Translations under genes and position numbers: made by a program
Shown: positions 43,733 to 52,136 of the stretch, piece after piece
Layout of the letters: every line of letters begins with the position of its first letter
How positions within the stretch are numbered: the first letter of the stretch is position 1
The notes under the pieces: model-generated
Told to the model about the DNA's origin: nothing
The model's input: the letters and a program-made list of their open reading frames with translations, nothing else
Database searches by the model: none
Source of the DNA: Haloarcula rara
Lineage (GTDB): Archaea > Halobacteriota > Halobacteria > Halobacteriales > Haloarculaceae
NCBI RefSeq assembly: GCF_029338235.1
Contig: NZ_CP119785.1
Span: 868,001 to 932,000 of the forward strand
DNA: 64,000 bases
Reading direction: 5' to 3'

Positions 43733-44425
43733 TTACTCGGCCGATTCGTAGTCGTCGAAGCGGTCGATGTCGACGCCCTCGTCGGTGATTTCGGCGAGGA
43801 CGATACCGTTCCCGGAGCCGGTGTCACGTTCGGCCGCGGCTTGGACGGCGCGGATGGCCAGGCCACGGGCCTCCTCGATGCTCATCTCGGGGTCGTAGTT
43901 ACCCTCGATAGTCCCGGTCGCGACCATCGTCCCGGAGCCGGTGACGGTGTAGTCGTCCTGGAGGACGCCGCCGGCCGGGTCGACGCTGTAGACGTGGCTG
44001 CCGTCTTCGTCGACCCCGCCGATGATGGGGTTGATGGCGAAGAAGGGGCCGCCGCGGGCGAAGTTACCCGCCAGCGTCGCCAGCGCGTGGATGCTGAGTG
44101 GCTCGTCGCGACGGACCTCATAGAGGTTCGCCTCCGAGCGCAGCGAGCGGATAAAGGACTGGGCGCCGCCGACGCTGCCGACCAGCGTCATCGCCGCAGT
44201 CGGGTGAATCTGCTCGACCTTGGTGACCGACTTATTCGAGACGAACCGGCCGCCAAGCGAGGCCCGCCGGTCCGTCGCGATGACGACGCCGTCTTCGGTC
44301 GAGATACCGACCGTGGTCGTCCCGGTCTTGGTCACGTTCTCCTCGTCGCGGCCCTTTGCGTCCGAGGGGATGGTACCCACTTCGGGCTCGTAGGCGTCGG
44401 TGAGACGGTTCTCTGGGTCGTACAT
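43733..44425 (-). CDS. psmB: Proteasome beta subunit
   Basis: Catalytic subunit of the 20S proteasome, 230 residues from the ATG at 44425. A propeptide of about 35 residues is removed after Gly35 to expose the nucleophile Thr36 (KTG|TTTVGI), with VIATDRRASLGG following and the active-site lysine region VSNKSVTKVEQI. The C-terminal half is the usual NTN-hydrolase core (GGVDEDGSHVYSVDPAGG). The start overlaps the psmA stop; an adjacent ATG at 44428 is the alternative. The pair psmA-psmB is translated together. Confidence 0.95.
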   Translation of the reverse strand: MYDPENRLTDAYEPEVGTIPSDAKGRDEENVTKTGTTTVGISTEDGVVIATDRRASLGGRFVSNKSVTKVEQIHPTAAMTLVGSVGGAQSFIRSLRSEANLYEVRRDEPLSIHALATLAGNFARGGPFFAINPIIGGVDEDGSHVYSVDPAGGVLQDDYTVTGSGTMVATGTIEGNYDPEMSIEEARGLAIRAVQAAAERDTGSGNGIVLAEITDEGVDIDRFDDYESAE

Positions 44426-45159
44426 CATTCCTCACCTCCGAGTTCGAACTCGGCCAGGCGCTCGGCGATGTCGTCCTCTTCGAGCTTGCTGAACTGCTGG
44501 CTCTCGACGTCGATGGTGGCGATGTCGACGCCCGTCGCGTCGAGCCCGTCGTCGTTGACCGACGCGAGCGCGCGGAGTGCGAGCTCGACGCCGCCTTCGA
44601 GGTCCATCTCCTCGGCGTACTCGTCTTCGAGGTACGTCTGGATGTCCTCGCGGGAGCCGCCGATGGCGACGGCCTGCCACTCGTAGGGCGTCCCGGAGGG
44701 GTCCGTCTCGAAGAGGCGCGGTTCGCCGTCCTCGATACCCGCGACAAGCAGCGCGACGCCGAACGGGCGTGCACCGCCGGTCTGGGTGTACTGCTGGATG
44801 TAGTCGGTGACCTCCTTGGTCAGCGACTCGACGCTTGCGGGCTCGTCGTAGCGCAGGCGGTTGACCTGGGCCTGTCGCCGGGCGACGTCGATGAGCTGGC
44901 GGGCGTCGGCGACGTGGCCGGCGCTCGCGACGCCGACGTGGTCGTCTATCTCGTGGATCTTCTCGATGCTGTCCCGTTCGATGAGCGGTGACCGAGCGTG
45001 GCGGTCGGCTGCCAGCACCACGCCGTCGGCGGTCCGAACCCCGACGCTCGCGGTACCGCGTTTGACTGCCTCGCGTGCGTACTCGACCTGATAGAGGCGT
45101 CCGTCCGGGGAGAAGATCGTTATCCCGCGGTCGTAGGCCTGCTGTTCGTTTCCTTGCAT
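44425..45159 (-). CDS. psmA: Proteasome alpha subunit
   Basis: Forms the outer heptameric rings of the 20S proteasome and gates entry. The 244-residue protein starts MQGNEQQAYDRGITIFSPDG and continues RLYQVEYAREAVKRGTASVG, the alpha-subunit signature. It lacks the threonine nucleophile. The acidic C-terminus ends FELGGEE. The psmB start overlaps its stop by 3 bp. A TATA-like box (45199-45209) lies about 45 bp upstream, giving a short leader. Confidence 0.96.
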   Translation of the reverse strand: MQGNEQQAYDRGITIFSPDGRLYQVEYAREAVKRGTASVGVRTADGVVLAADRHARSPLIERDSIEKIHEIDDHVGVASAGHVADARQLIDVARRQAQVNRLRYDEPASVESLTKEVTDYIQQYTQTGGARPFGVALLVAGIEDGEPRLFETDPSGTPYEWQAVAIGGSREDIQTYLEDEYAEEMDLEGGVELALRALASVNDDGLDATGVDIATIDVESQQFSKLEEDDIAERLAEFELGGEE

Positions 45160-45198
45160 TGTGGGTGTGCTCTATTGTTCACCTGAGGTTAGTGTTTC

Positions 45199-45209
45199 TG
45201 GTATATAAT
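45199..45209 (-). promoter_or_regulatory. TATA box of psmA-psmB operon
   Basis: On the minus strand GATTATATACC lies in the 70-bp gap upstream of psmA, with the start codon about 45 bp downstream. This suggests a transcript with a leader of roughly 15 nt, unlike the leaderless neighbours. Confidence 0.55.
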
Positions 45210-45229
45210 CGCATCGGCGCTCGCTGCCC

Positions 45230-45568
45230 TCAGTACAGCGAGAGGTCGCCAGTGATTCGGTCGACCACGTCCTCGTCGGCCGGCCCCACCGCGAGTGCGG
45301 TGACGGTACCGGGCTCCAGTTGCGTGTGGCCGGCGTCTCTGACGACGGCATGTGGCAGGCCAGCGCGTTCGGCCGCGTCGGCGAGTTCGAACAGCTCGGA
45401 CTCGCCGTTCGCCTTGAGGACGACCTTCTTCTGGCCCGAGCCCTTCCAAGACGTGCGGACCTGTCGGCCGGTGTCCTCGTAGGCCGACAGCGACGCGTGG
45501 GCGACCTGGGCGGCGAGTTTCCCCTCACCCATGCCGATGTCGGCCCGCGCCACGATGGCCTGCTTCAT
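45230..45568 (-). CDS. pth2: Peptidyl-tRNA hydrolase (Pth2)
   Basis: Archaeal/eukaryotic type peptidyl-tRNA hydrolase, 112 residues, recycling tRNAs from peptides dropped during translation. Family marks: [45 protein letters not shown] and [20 protein letters not shown], followed by [15 protein letters not shown]. The start at 45568 matches the family N-terminus. It lies upstream of psmA on the same strand with its stop 70 bp away; the TATA box in that gap implies separate transcription. Confidence 0.94.
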   Translation of the reverse strand: MKQAIVARADIGMGEGKLAAQVAHASLSAYEDTGRQVRTSWKGSGQKKVVLKANGESELFELADAAERAGLPHAVVRDAGHTQLEPGTVTALAVGPADEDVVDRITGDLSLY

Positions 45569-45767
45569 ACTCCCACCATAGCGACCGGTACATAAACCCC
45601 CGTCGGAGTCCCGCCGCGGTTGCACGTACCACAGGGCACTTACCGGATGGGCGCGGATTGAGACGCTCGACATCAACTTTGTGGGCGATAGCGGAAACGC
45701 GACGGGAGCCGAGGACTGCCAACCCGAGACAGGATACTTTAGGTGCCCCACGCCGGTACGTCGGGTA

Positions 45768-46355
45768 ATGATACTCTCCGATGCGGACATCCTGCGCCGG
45801 CTCGAGGAGGGCGACCTCGTCGTCGAGCCCCTCGACGACCCCGACATCCAGATTCAGCCCGCCAGCGTCGACCTGCGGCTGGGCCAGGAGTTCCTGGAGT
45901 TCCAGCGGACGAATATCTCCTGTATCCATCCGAACAGCGAGGAAGAGGTCTCGGAGTACGTCGATGAGACGTACGTCGAGGACGGTAATGAGTTTATTCT
46001 CCATCCAGGGGATTTCGTGCTAGGGACGACCTACGAGACGGTCGGTATTCCCGACGACCTTATCGCGCACGTGCAGGGTCGTTCCTCGCTCGGCCGACTC
46101 GCAGTAGTCATTCACGCCACAGCCGGCGTCGTCGACCCGGGGTACCGAGGTCAGATAACCCTCGAACTGTCGAATCTCGGCACGGCACCCGTGGCACTCA
46201 CACCAGGTATGAGGATTTCTCAGCTGATCCTCACGGAACTGAAGACGCCCGCTGACCGTCCGTATGGCGCCGAGCGGGGCTCGAAGTACCAGGACCAGTC
46301 CGGGCCGCAGGCGAGCAAGATACAGGGCGATAGAGAATTCGGTGGGGACCAATGA
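45768..46355 (+). CDS. dcd: dCTP deaminase
   Basis: Converts dCTP to dUTP (or dUMP in bifunctional forms), supplying dTTP synthesis. The 195-residue trimeric enzyme has [55 protein letters not shown], and [12 protein letters not shown] with the catalytic glutamate. The start is chosen at ATG 45768, the family N-terminus; a TACTTTA box lies about 30 bp before, consistent with a leaderless transcript. The HTH-ThiN gene follows 21 bp later on the same strand. Confidence 0.94.
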   Translation: MILSDADILRRLEEGDLVVEPLDDPDIQIQPASVDLRLGQEFLEFQRTNISCIHPNSEEEVSEYVDETYVEDGNEFILHPGDFVLGTTYETVGIPDDLIAHVQGRSSLGRLAVVIHATAGVVDPGYRGQITLELSNLGTAPVALTPGMRISQLILTELKTPADRPYGAERGSKYQDQSGPQASKIQGDREFGGDQ

Positions 46356-46376
46356 GCGACAGGGGCGGTCAGTAGC

Positions 46377-47273
46377 ATGCGCTTCATCGAGGAGGTCGTC
46401 GTCGACGAGTTCCTGCCGACGTATCGCTCGCTACTGGCCGAGGCGCTGCGCGAGCGAGGGCTCACTCAGTCGGAGGTCGCGGAGCTGCTGGGCATCAGCC
46501 AGAGCGCGGTCTCGAAGTACGTCCACGGCGAGGTCGAGCGCAACGAGCGGTTGCTCGACCACCGCGGGCTGGCCGAGCTGGTCGAGCGCATCGCCGAGGG
46601 GCTGGCAAGCGAAGAGATGAGCTCCACCCAGGCGCTCGTCGAGACGGAAGTGTTCGTCCGCGAGCTCGAACAGGGCGGCGTGCTCGCTCGCCTCCACGAG
46701 GAGGCCGTGCCCGAACTGGCGGACTACGACGGCGAGTTCGCGGTCCACGACCCCGACTCCCAGCTCCGGGCCGCCGAGCGGACGCTGTCGGCGGTCCGGC
46801 GGGGGCTCAGAGTGCTCGAGAACACGAGCGGCTTCGCGACGCTCATCCCGGCGGTCGGGTCGAACCTCGTGCAGGCGCTGCCCGACAGCGAGGGCATCGA
46901 CGACGTGGCGGCCGTCCCGGGCCGGATTCTGGACGTGAAGGGACGGGCGACCATCCCGGCCGAGCCGGAGTTCGGCGTGAGCGAACACGTCGCCTCCGTC
47001 GTCCTGGCCGCGCAGGCGGCTGGCAGTCCGGCCCTGGCGGGCCTGAACGTCCGCTACGACGAGTCCGTCGTCGAGTCACTCGTCGCGGCGGGCCACACCG
47101 CCGTCGAGTTCGACGCGGAGGAAGCCGTCGAGCCGGCCATCGCCGACGCGCTCGCGGACGACCCCGAGGCCGACGTCGTCTACCAGACCGGCGGGATGGG
47201 CGTCGAGCCGGTGGTCTACCTGCTCGGTCCGGACGCCGTGACCGTCGCCGAGCGGACCCGCGATATCCTGTGA
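46377..47273 (+). CDS. HTH-ThiN fusion: predicted thiamine regulator
   Basis: Protein of 298 residues with an N-terminal helix-turn-helix (GLTQSEVAELLGISQSAVSK, about 25-55) joined to a ThiN-type domain (about 110-298, with VGSNLVQALPDSEGIDDVAA, then PGRILDVKGRA and VVYQTGGMGVEPVVYLLG). ThiN alone is a thiamine-phosphate synthase; fusions to HTH act as thiamine-responsive repressors in archaea. It is 21 bp after dcd and overlaps the next gene by GTGA, so it is in an operon. thi4 is about 3.5 kb further on and has a palindrome over its start. Confidence 0.85.
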   Translation: MRFIEEVVVDEFLPTYRSLLAEALRERGLTQSEVAELLGISQSAVSKYVHGEVERNERLLDHRGLAELVERIAEGLASEEMSSTQALVETEVFVRELEQGGVLARLHEEAVPELADYDGEFAVHDPDSQLRAAERTLSAVRRGLRVLENTSGFATLIPAVGSNLVQALPDSEGIDDVAAVPGRILDVKGRATIPAEPEFGVSEHVASVVLAAQAAGSPALAGLNVRYDESVVESLVAAGHTAVEFDAEEAVEPAIADALADDPEADVVYQTGGMGVEPVVYLLGPDAVTVAERTRDIL

Positions 47274-47926
47274 GCGGGGAGTTCTACGAGCGGTGGGCAA
47301 CCGTCTACGGCCGGGTCGACAGGCTTCCCGGACTGCGCTCGTGGCGGGCCGGCGCCGTCGACGCGCTGGCCCTCTCACCGGGCGACACCGTCGTCGAGAT
47401 GGGGACGGGCACAGGCGCGAACGTCCCCGAGCTACGCGAGCGAGTCGGCCCCGACGGACGGGTCGTCGGGCTCGACATCACGGCCGAGATGCTGCGGGCG
47501 GCGCGGCGCCATCCAGAGCGGACCGGCGCCGGCGTGGACTATCTGCGGGGTGACGCCACCCGACCGCCGGTCCGGGGCGTCGACGCCGTGCTGGGGACGT
47601 TCGTGGCCGGCATCTTCCCTGACCCCGCGGCCGCGGTGGACGCCTGGTGTGACTGCGTGGTGCCGGGCGGGCGGGTCGCGCTGTTGAACTTCCAGCGCAG
47701 TGGCCACCCCCTGGCCCTGGCGCTGAACCTCGCGTTCGAGGGGTTCGTCCGGCTCTCGGCGCCGGGCGCGCGGCTGTCGGCGCGCTCCCAGGCCGACGCC
47801 TTCGAGGCGCGCGTGGCGGCGGCCCGGCGGCGGCTCACCGAGCGCACGGTCGACCGGCGCTACGAGACCTTCGGGGGCGGCTACCTGGGGCTGGTGTCCG
47901 GTACCGTGCCCGACGGCGCCGCATAG
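47270..47926 (+). CDS. SAM-dependent methyltransferase (class I)
   Basis: Protein of 218 residues starting with GTG, overlapping the previous stop as GTGA. The SAM-binding motif I is VVEMGTGTGANVPELRERVG, with the acidic residue closing the second strand in VVGLDITAEML, and a motif near VDAVLGTFVAGIFPDP. Substrate unknown; resembles ubiquinone/menaquinone-type methyltransferases. Coupled translationally to the HTH-ThiN gene, though a link to thiamine is not established. Confidence 0.85.
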   Translation: MSGEFYERWATVYGRVDRLPGLRSWRAGAVDALALSPGDTVVEMGTGTGANVPELRERVGPDGRVVGLDITAEMLRAARRHPERTGAGVDYLRGDATRPPVRGVDAVLGTFVAGIFPDPAAAVDAWCDCVVPGGRVALLNFQRSGHPLALALNLAFEGFVRLSAPGARLSARSQADAFEARVAAARRRLTERTVDRRYETFGGGYLGLVSGTVPDGAA

Positions 47927-47961
47927 TAACCGCTTTGTGGCATCTGTCAGTCCGGTATCGT

Positions 47962-48822
47962 ATGTCCACCGGCAGGCTCGTCCCGGCCCTGGCGGTCGTC
48001 GCCCTCCTCGTGCTCGCGGGGTGTGTCGGCGTCCCGCTCGGCGAGTCGGACACCACCACGGCATCGCCATCGAACGAGACACCGACGGCGTCTCCCACCC
48101 CCAGCGAGTCGGCGTCGGTGACAGTCGACGACGCCGTCACCGTCGAGAACGGAACACTGCCGGTGAACGAGACGCTGACGTTCAACCGGGTCGAAGCAGT
48201 GACCGGCACCGACGTCGACCCGTGGCCGGTCCGTGTGCGGGACCTCAGCGAGTGGCGGGGAAGCGTCCAGCAGGTCGGTGCCGTCCCGCTGAACCGGGCG
48301 CTTGGCTTCGAGAACCTCTCGGCGGCCTACGAGGCCGCGCCGCGGACGACCGAACAGGTCATCCACAACGAGACGCCGAGCGAGGAGCCGCCGGCGAAGC
48401 TACCGGTACGGAACCGGACAGCCGACCGGAGCAGCTGGGAGTTCGTCCGAAACGACACCCTCGGTGAGATGACCACGAGAGCCACGCTCGATACGGAACT
48501 CGACCGCGAGCGGGCGGCCGCCGCGGCGGCCGGGTGGGGCAACGACCGACTACTCGCCTTCCAGCACGCCACGAACGACAGTCGGCGCGGATGGGTCTGG
48601 GTCATGCGCTGGGACAACGAGACCGAGACCGACGAACTCGAAGATGCGCTCATAGAGTACACGGACACCCGCGGCCAGAACAGCGACGCGGCGTTCAACT
48701 ACCAGGCGCTCGACGACACGACCGTCGCAGTCGTGTTCGGTGACGCCGAATTCGCGAACGCGGCCGACCTTCGGACTGCTGACGGAACGGTAAGCGTCAT
48801 CGTCTCCGCGTCGGACGACTAG
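47962..48822 (+). CDS. Haloarchaeal secreted lipoprotein
   Basis: Protein of 286 residues. The N-terminus MSTGRLVPALAVVALLVLAGC is a lipoprotein signal with lipobox LAGC, followed by a Ser/Thr/Pro linker, then a globular acidic domain with repeated N-[ED]-T and a mixed alpha/beta pattern. No enzymatic motif seen. The ATG at 47962 is chosen as it places the signal at the start. Its stop overlaps that of the convergent gene by a CTAG. Function unknown. Confidence 0.8.
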   Translation: MSTGRLVPALAVVALLVLAGCVGVPLGESDTTTASPSNETPTASPTPSESASVTVDDAVTVENGTLPVNETLTFNRVEAVTGTDVDPWPVRVRDLSEWRGSVQQVGAVPLNRALGFENLSAAYEAAPRTTEQVIHNETPSEEPPAKLPVRNRTADRSSWEFVRNDTLGEMTTRATLDTELDRERAAAAAAGWGNDRLLAFQHATNDSRRGWVWVMRWDNETETDELEDALIEYTDTRGQNSDAAFNYQALDDTTVAVVFGDAEFANAADLRTADGTVSVIVSASDD

Positions 48823-49331
48823 CTCGTCGGTCGTTCCGTCGCCGGCAGCACCGCGTCGGTGCCCGCGCCCGTCGGGGTCCGTTCCTCGCCGGCCTCTAGC
48901 GCGTCCAGGAACGCCGGAATCGTCCAGGTTTTCGTCCCGTCGCTACAGGGGTAGATACCGACCAGGTCGCCGTCCTCGTAGGCGGCCGCGAGCAGCATCG
49001 GCGTCGTCAGCACGTCCTCGCTGTCGCCGACCAGCAGCGAGGCCGTCCGCGTCTCGAAGGGCGGCCGCAGGCTCAGCCCGCGGTCGGCGGCCCAGTCCTC
49101 GAAGCCGGCTATCGTCTCGAGCAGGTCATCCTGCGTGTCGTCGCCGGTCAGGGCGATCTCTTCCGGCCAGGTCGTCACCGAGAACTCGTCTAACACACCG
49201 GCCGTCCGCAACGCGCTCAGCCGGTCGATGACCGTCGTCCGCGGTCCACACACCGGCCGCCTGACCCACAGGTCGACAACGAGGCCGCCGTCCGAATCGC
49301 GGTCAGTCGTCTGTTCGGTTTCGTTCGACAT
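48819..49331 (-). CDS. Conserved haloarchaeal protein (170 aa)
   Basis: Protein of 170 residues with VVDLWVRRPVCGPRTTVIDR at residues 17-36, then a helix and a beta-rich region (EFSVTTWPEEIALTGDD) and an ending with FLDALEAGEER and a Thr-rich tail. It resembles a haloarchaeal family of about 170 residues sometimes labelled as having a helix-turn-helix; I cannot confirm that. Its stop is shared with the convergent lipoprotein gene in CTAG. Confidence 0.7.
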   Translation of the reverse strand: MSNETEQTTDRDSDGGLVVDLWVRRPVCGPRTTVIDRLSALRTAGVLDEFSVTTWPEEIALTGDDTQDDLLETIAGFEDWAADRGLSLRPPFETRTASLLVGDSEDVLTTPMLLAAAYEDGDLVGIYPCSDGTKTWTIPAFLDALEAGEERTPTGAGTDAVLPATERPTS

Positions 49332-49439
49332 AGTGTGGTAATCACACGCCTATTTCCGACTGAACCGGAAATATGTATGTATTATCGTGATATAAGTGTT
49401 TCAATAGGAATAATGGCTTCCGGGGCAGTGCCCGGCAGA

Positions 49440-49910
49440 ACGGTGAGTCGCGGTCGACTGGAACGAGGATTCTCGCTGCGCTCACTGCGTTCGACTGTCG
49501 GAGGCTTCGAAGGAAGCGAGAAGTCTCGCTACTGGCGGGTCGCTGCACTCGCCGTGCGCGTTTACCGAGACGTCTCTCTGCTCGCGGGTCACTACGCTCG
49601 CGGTTTCACCGCTCGCTGGCGAGGCGCCTCGCTCTCCCTGCTGCGCTTTAGCGAGGAACTGAGCGAAGAGAAGTTCCTCGCTAGTCTCGCGGGCTACGCC
49701 CGCTCGACGTTGTAAGCGATTCCTCGCGCTGCTCGGAATCGCTCTGCTCGCGGGTCGCTGCGCTCACGGCTTCGCCGCTCGCTTTCGAGGCGCGCCGCGC
49801 CTCGCTCTCCCCGCTCGCAATCCGAGGAATCTCGCTTCGCTCGATTCCTCGCTCGTCTCGCGGCTGCGCCGCTCGACAGGTCAGAGACTTCTCGCTCCGC
49901 TCGAAGTCTC
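49440..49910. repeat. GC-rich direct and inverted repeat island before thi4 stop
   Basis: A region of short repeated motifs (CGCTCGC/GCGAGCG types) between 49440 and the stop of thi4. About 60 bp starting CTGCTCGCGGGTC occur at 49578-49636 and again at 49744-49808 (direct copies with changes). Long open frames on the plus strand have a composition unlike neighbours and I reject them as genes. The repeats run into the thi4 stop codon. The adjacent stretch 49340-49420 is AT-rich and contains the promoter of the gene at 48819. Confidence 0.55.
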
Positions 49911-50834
49911 TCAGTCGTCAGCGGGCGCGGGCCCACTCGTCGAGAGGGTCACGTCGGGCGCGTCGACCTGCAGCTCGTCCAGGGCGGCCTGGGCGGCCTT
50001 CTTCCCGGAGACGAGCATGGCGCCGAAGGTCGGACCCATGCGCGGGAGGCCGTGGGTCGTCGCTGTCGCCATGCCGGTCGCGATGAGGCCGTCGTGGACC
50101 TTCCCGGTGTGTTCGACGACGGCGTCCTCGCTCTCGCCGACCCACATCGAGTCGTGGCCCGGCGAGTCGTGGCCCGGCGCGCCGTAGGTGTCGCCGCCGG
50201 TCTGGTCCATCCCGGTGTCGCCCGCTTCGGGGCCCTCGCCCTCGAGGACGCCGCGCTCGTCGAGCTTCTTGACCGCCATCGCGTCGTGGCCCGTCGCGTC
50301 GATGACGATGTCGGACTCGACAGCGATGGGGTCGACACAGGTGATTTCCCGGGGGAGCGCGTGGACCGGCGTCCAGTTCATCACGATGCCGCCGACGCGG
50401 TGGTCGTCGCGGATGACGATGTCGGTGAACTCGGTCATGTTCTGCATCTTCGCACCGGCGTCACAGGCGGCCTTGATGAGGCCCGAACACGCCTCGGGCC
50501 CGTTGGCGACGTAGAGACCGTCGGTCTCCTCGGACTGGAGGTAGTCCACGTCGAGGTCCTCCAGAATCTCCTGGGCCGGGTCGCGCACGGTGACCTTGTT
50601 CATCAGGAAGCCGCCGAGCCAGAAGCCGCCACCGAGGTAGTTGTTCTTCTCGACGACCATGACTTCGACGCCGCGCTCGGAGAGCTCCTTGGCCGCCATC
50701 AGCCCGGAGGGGCCACCGCCGATGATGATGACCTCCGTATCGGAGTAGTCCATGAACTCCTCGGTCCACTCCTGGCCGATGGCACGGGTCACTTCCGCTT
50801 CGCCGACGTCGCTGAACTGGTCAAAGTCTTCCAT
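49911..50834 (-). CDS. thi4: Thiazole synthase Thi4
   Basis: Forms the adenylated thiazole part of thiamine from NAD, glycine and a sulfur source, 307 residues. The Rossmann FAD/NAD-type motif is [20 protein letters not shown], with [10 protein letters not shown] next, and the later pocket [20 protein letters not shown]. Residue 166 is cysteine (REITCVDP), the position of the sacrificial Cys in yeast Thi4 and the cysteine seen in Haloferax Thi4, whereas methanogen enzymes have His. Thus it could be a suicide (single-turnover) enzyme or use sulfide. The ATG at 50834 lies within a palindrome (50833-50849). Confidence 0.93.
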   Translation of the reverse strand: MEDFDQFSDVGEAEVTRAIGQEWTEEFMDYSDTEVIIIGGGPSGLMAAKELSERGVEVMVVEKNNYLGGGFWLGGFLMNKVTVRDPAQEILEDLDVDYLQSEETDGLYVANGPEACSGLIKAACDAGAKMQNMTEFTDIVIRDDHRVGGIVMNWTPVHALPREITCVDPIAVESDIVIDATGHDAMAVKKLDERGVLEGEGPEAGDTGMDQTGGDTYGAPGHDSPGHDSMWVGESEDAVVEHTGKVHDGLIATGMATATTHGLPRMGPTFGAMLVSGKKAAQAALDELQVDAPDVTLSTSGPAPADD

Positions 50835-50849
50835 ACCACCTGGTGGTAT
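50833..50849. promoter_or_regulatory. Palindrome over the thi4 start codon
   Basis: Perfect 8-bp arms ATACCACC (50833-50840) and GGTGGTAT (50842-50849) with one central base. On the minus strand GGTGGTATGG includes the thi4 ATG; GGTGGT could also act as ribosome-binding sequence. A candidate operator for the HTH-ThiN protein of 46377, or a hairpin over the start. Confidence 0.6.
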
Positions 50850-50937
50850 TCGGCCGTGGTAGAAAGTCGTTTTGGTGTCAGGACTGCGTCGCTGTCGAGC
50901 TGGGGCAGGAATCAAAGAGGAGCGGCTGAATTCGGCT

Positions 50938-51732
50938 TTAGGCCCAGGCGTGCAGTCCCGCTTCCCTCAAGATATCCGCGCCGCCGTCGGGCTGGCAGAC
51001 GGCCCACCGGGTGGTGTCGGCCCCCCGGGGAAAGAGGTGTTCGGGGACGATGGGCATCGGGACCGGCGCGTAGCCGCCCCGGCGCATCGCCGTCGGGCCG
51101 GGGAACCGCTCGACGACTTCGTCGCCCTCGGTCACCTCGAAGCGGCCGTCCTCGGCCCGCCGGTAGGCGTACTGGAAGGCGTGCCGTTCCGGCGCGGCGA
51201 GCGCGTCGACGTGCTCGAAGACGGCGACGATTTCCGTCCCGACGGAGAGCTCCAGCCGCGGCCGCCCCTCGTCGACACGGACCTCACGCCACTGGAGGTC
51301 CGACGCGGGCGCACGAGCGCAGGCGTAGCTGCCGTCCGACAGGGGCACCCGGTCGGGGCCCTTGTAGAACTGCCGACCGTCGGGCTCGTCGGCGGCGACA
51401 CAGGCCGGTTCGCCGAGCACCGTGGCGACGACCTGCGTGAGCGTCGTCCCGGTGTCCTCGGTGGATGGGACGACGAAGAGACAGTCGCGGTCCTCGCGCA
51501 AGGCATCGGCGAAACGGGGGACGAGTCCCGCGGGACCGATGTCGGCCTCAGTCAGCGGTTCGATAGCGACGAGGCGTGGCTCGCTGGGCTCGACGAGCCC
51601 CACGGCGTCGGCGGTCGGGTCGGCCAGCGCCGGCGGGCCGTCGAGGCTCCGTTCGGGCCGGACCGTCACGTCGTAGCCGGCCCGCTCGCACAGCGCGACG
51701 GCGTGGTCGCGGACCGAAGGATAGACGGGCAT
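50938..51732 (-). CDS. Conserved haloarchaeal hypothetical protein (264 aa)
   Basis: Protein of 264 residues. The N-terminal part is alpha/beta ([20 protein letters not shown]), followed by a mixed region with [14 protein letters not shown] and a C-terminal stretch rich in proline ([19 protein letters not shown]). No membrane segments or catalytic signature are visible. It lies upstream of thi4 on the same strand with about 100 bp between, so may not be co-transcribed. I do not recognise the family beyond haloarchaeal occurrence. Confidence 0.7.
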   Translation of the reverse strand: MPVYPSVRDHAVALCERAGYDVTVRPERSLDGPPALADPTADAVGLVEPSEPRLVAIEPLTEADIGPAGLVPRFADALREDRDCLFVVPSTEDTGTTLTQVVATVLGEPACVAADEPDGRQFYKGPDRVPLSDGSYACARAPASDLQWREVRVDEGRPRLELSVGTEIVAVFEHVDALAAPERHAFQYAYRRAEDGRFEVTEGDEVVERFPGPTAMRRGGYAPVPMPIVPEHLFPRGADTTRWAVCQPDGGADILREAGLHAWA

Positions 51733-51816
51733 TCCTCTGAACGGAGAGCGCGCGAGGGCAAGAAGTGTTCGCCCGCTGAGCGCAACTGGTTAGACGGACG
51801 CGCACCGAGTCGAGGT

Positions 51817-52128
51817 ATGCACGACGGCACGACCGGGGACTCGCTCGTCGCTCGCCTCGAATCGACGGTCGAAGCCCGACTCGCCGAGGGCACGGACTGG
51901 GGCGTCAGCGGCGACGCGGACCGCGCCACCGTCTCGCTCCCCGACCGCCGGCTCGTCGTCCATCGCCGGGACGGCCCCGAGGGCGTGGACCACTGGACGG
52001 TCGAACTCGCGGCCGACGGCGCCACCGTGAGCAAGTTCGGTCCGTTCGAGTCGGTCGAGGCCCTGACCGACCGGGTCCGGACGCTGCTGGACAGCGAGGT
52101 CCGTTATACCGTCTGCTGTGACGGGTAG
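51817..52128 (+). CDS. Conserved small protein (103 aa)
   Basis: Protein of 103 residues: MHDGTTGDSLVARLESTVEA followed by a beta-rich segment (RATVSLPDRRLVVHR, HWTVELAADGATVSKFGPF) and a helix ending SEVRYTVCCDG. A GAGG ribosome-binding-like site sits just before the ATG at 51817. No family recognised. It is divergent from the gene at 51732 and ends 8 bp before the convergent methyltransferase. Confidence 0.7.
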   Translation: MHDGTTGDSLVARLESTVEARLAEGTDWGVSGDADRATVSLPDRRLVVHRRDGPEGVDHWTVELAADGATVSKFGPFESVEALTDRVRTLLDSEVRYTVCCDG

Positions 52129-52136
52129 CCGGCGTT

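Noticed and set aside
49335-49715. A plus-strand open frame of about 126 codons in the 49 kb gap
   Set aside because: Arginine/serine/leucine-rich composition from repeated CGCTCG units, unlike the acidic neighbours; it reads through a repeat island.
50835-50937. TPP riboswitch before thi4
   Set aside because: The upstream gap is only about 100 bp and lacks the conserved CTGAGA and ACCTGATC-like thi-box motifs; the palindrome over the start explains regulation more simply.
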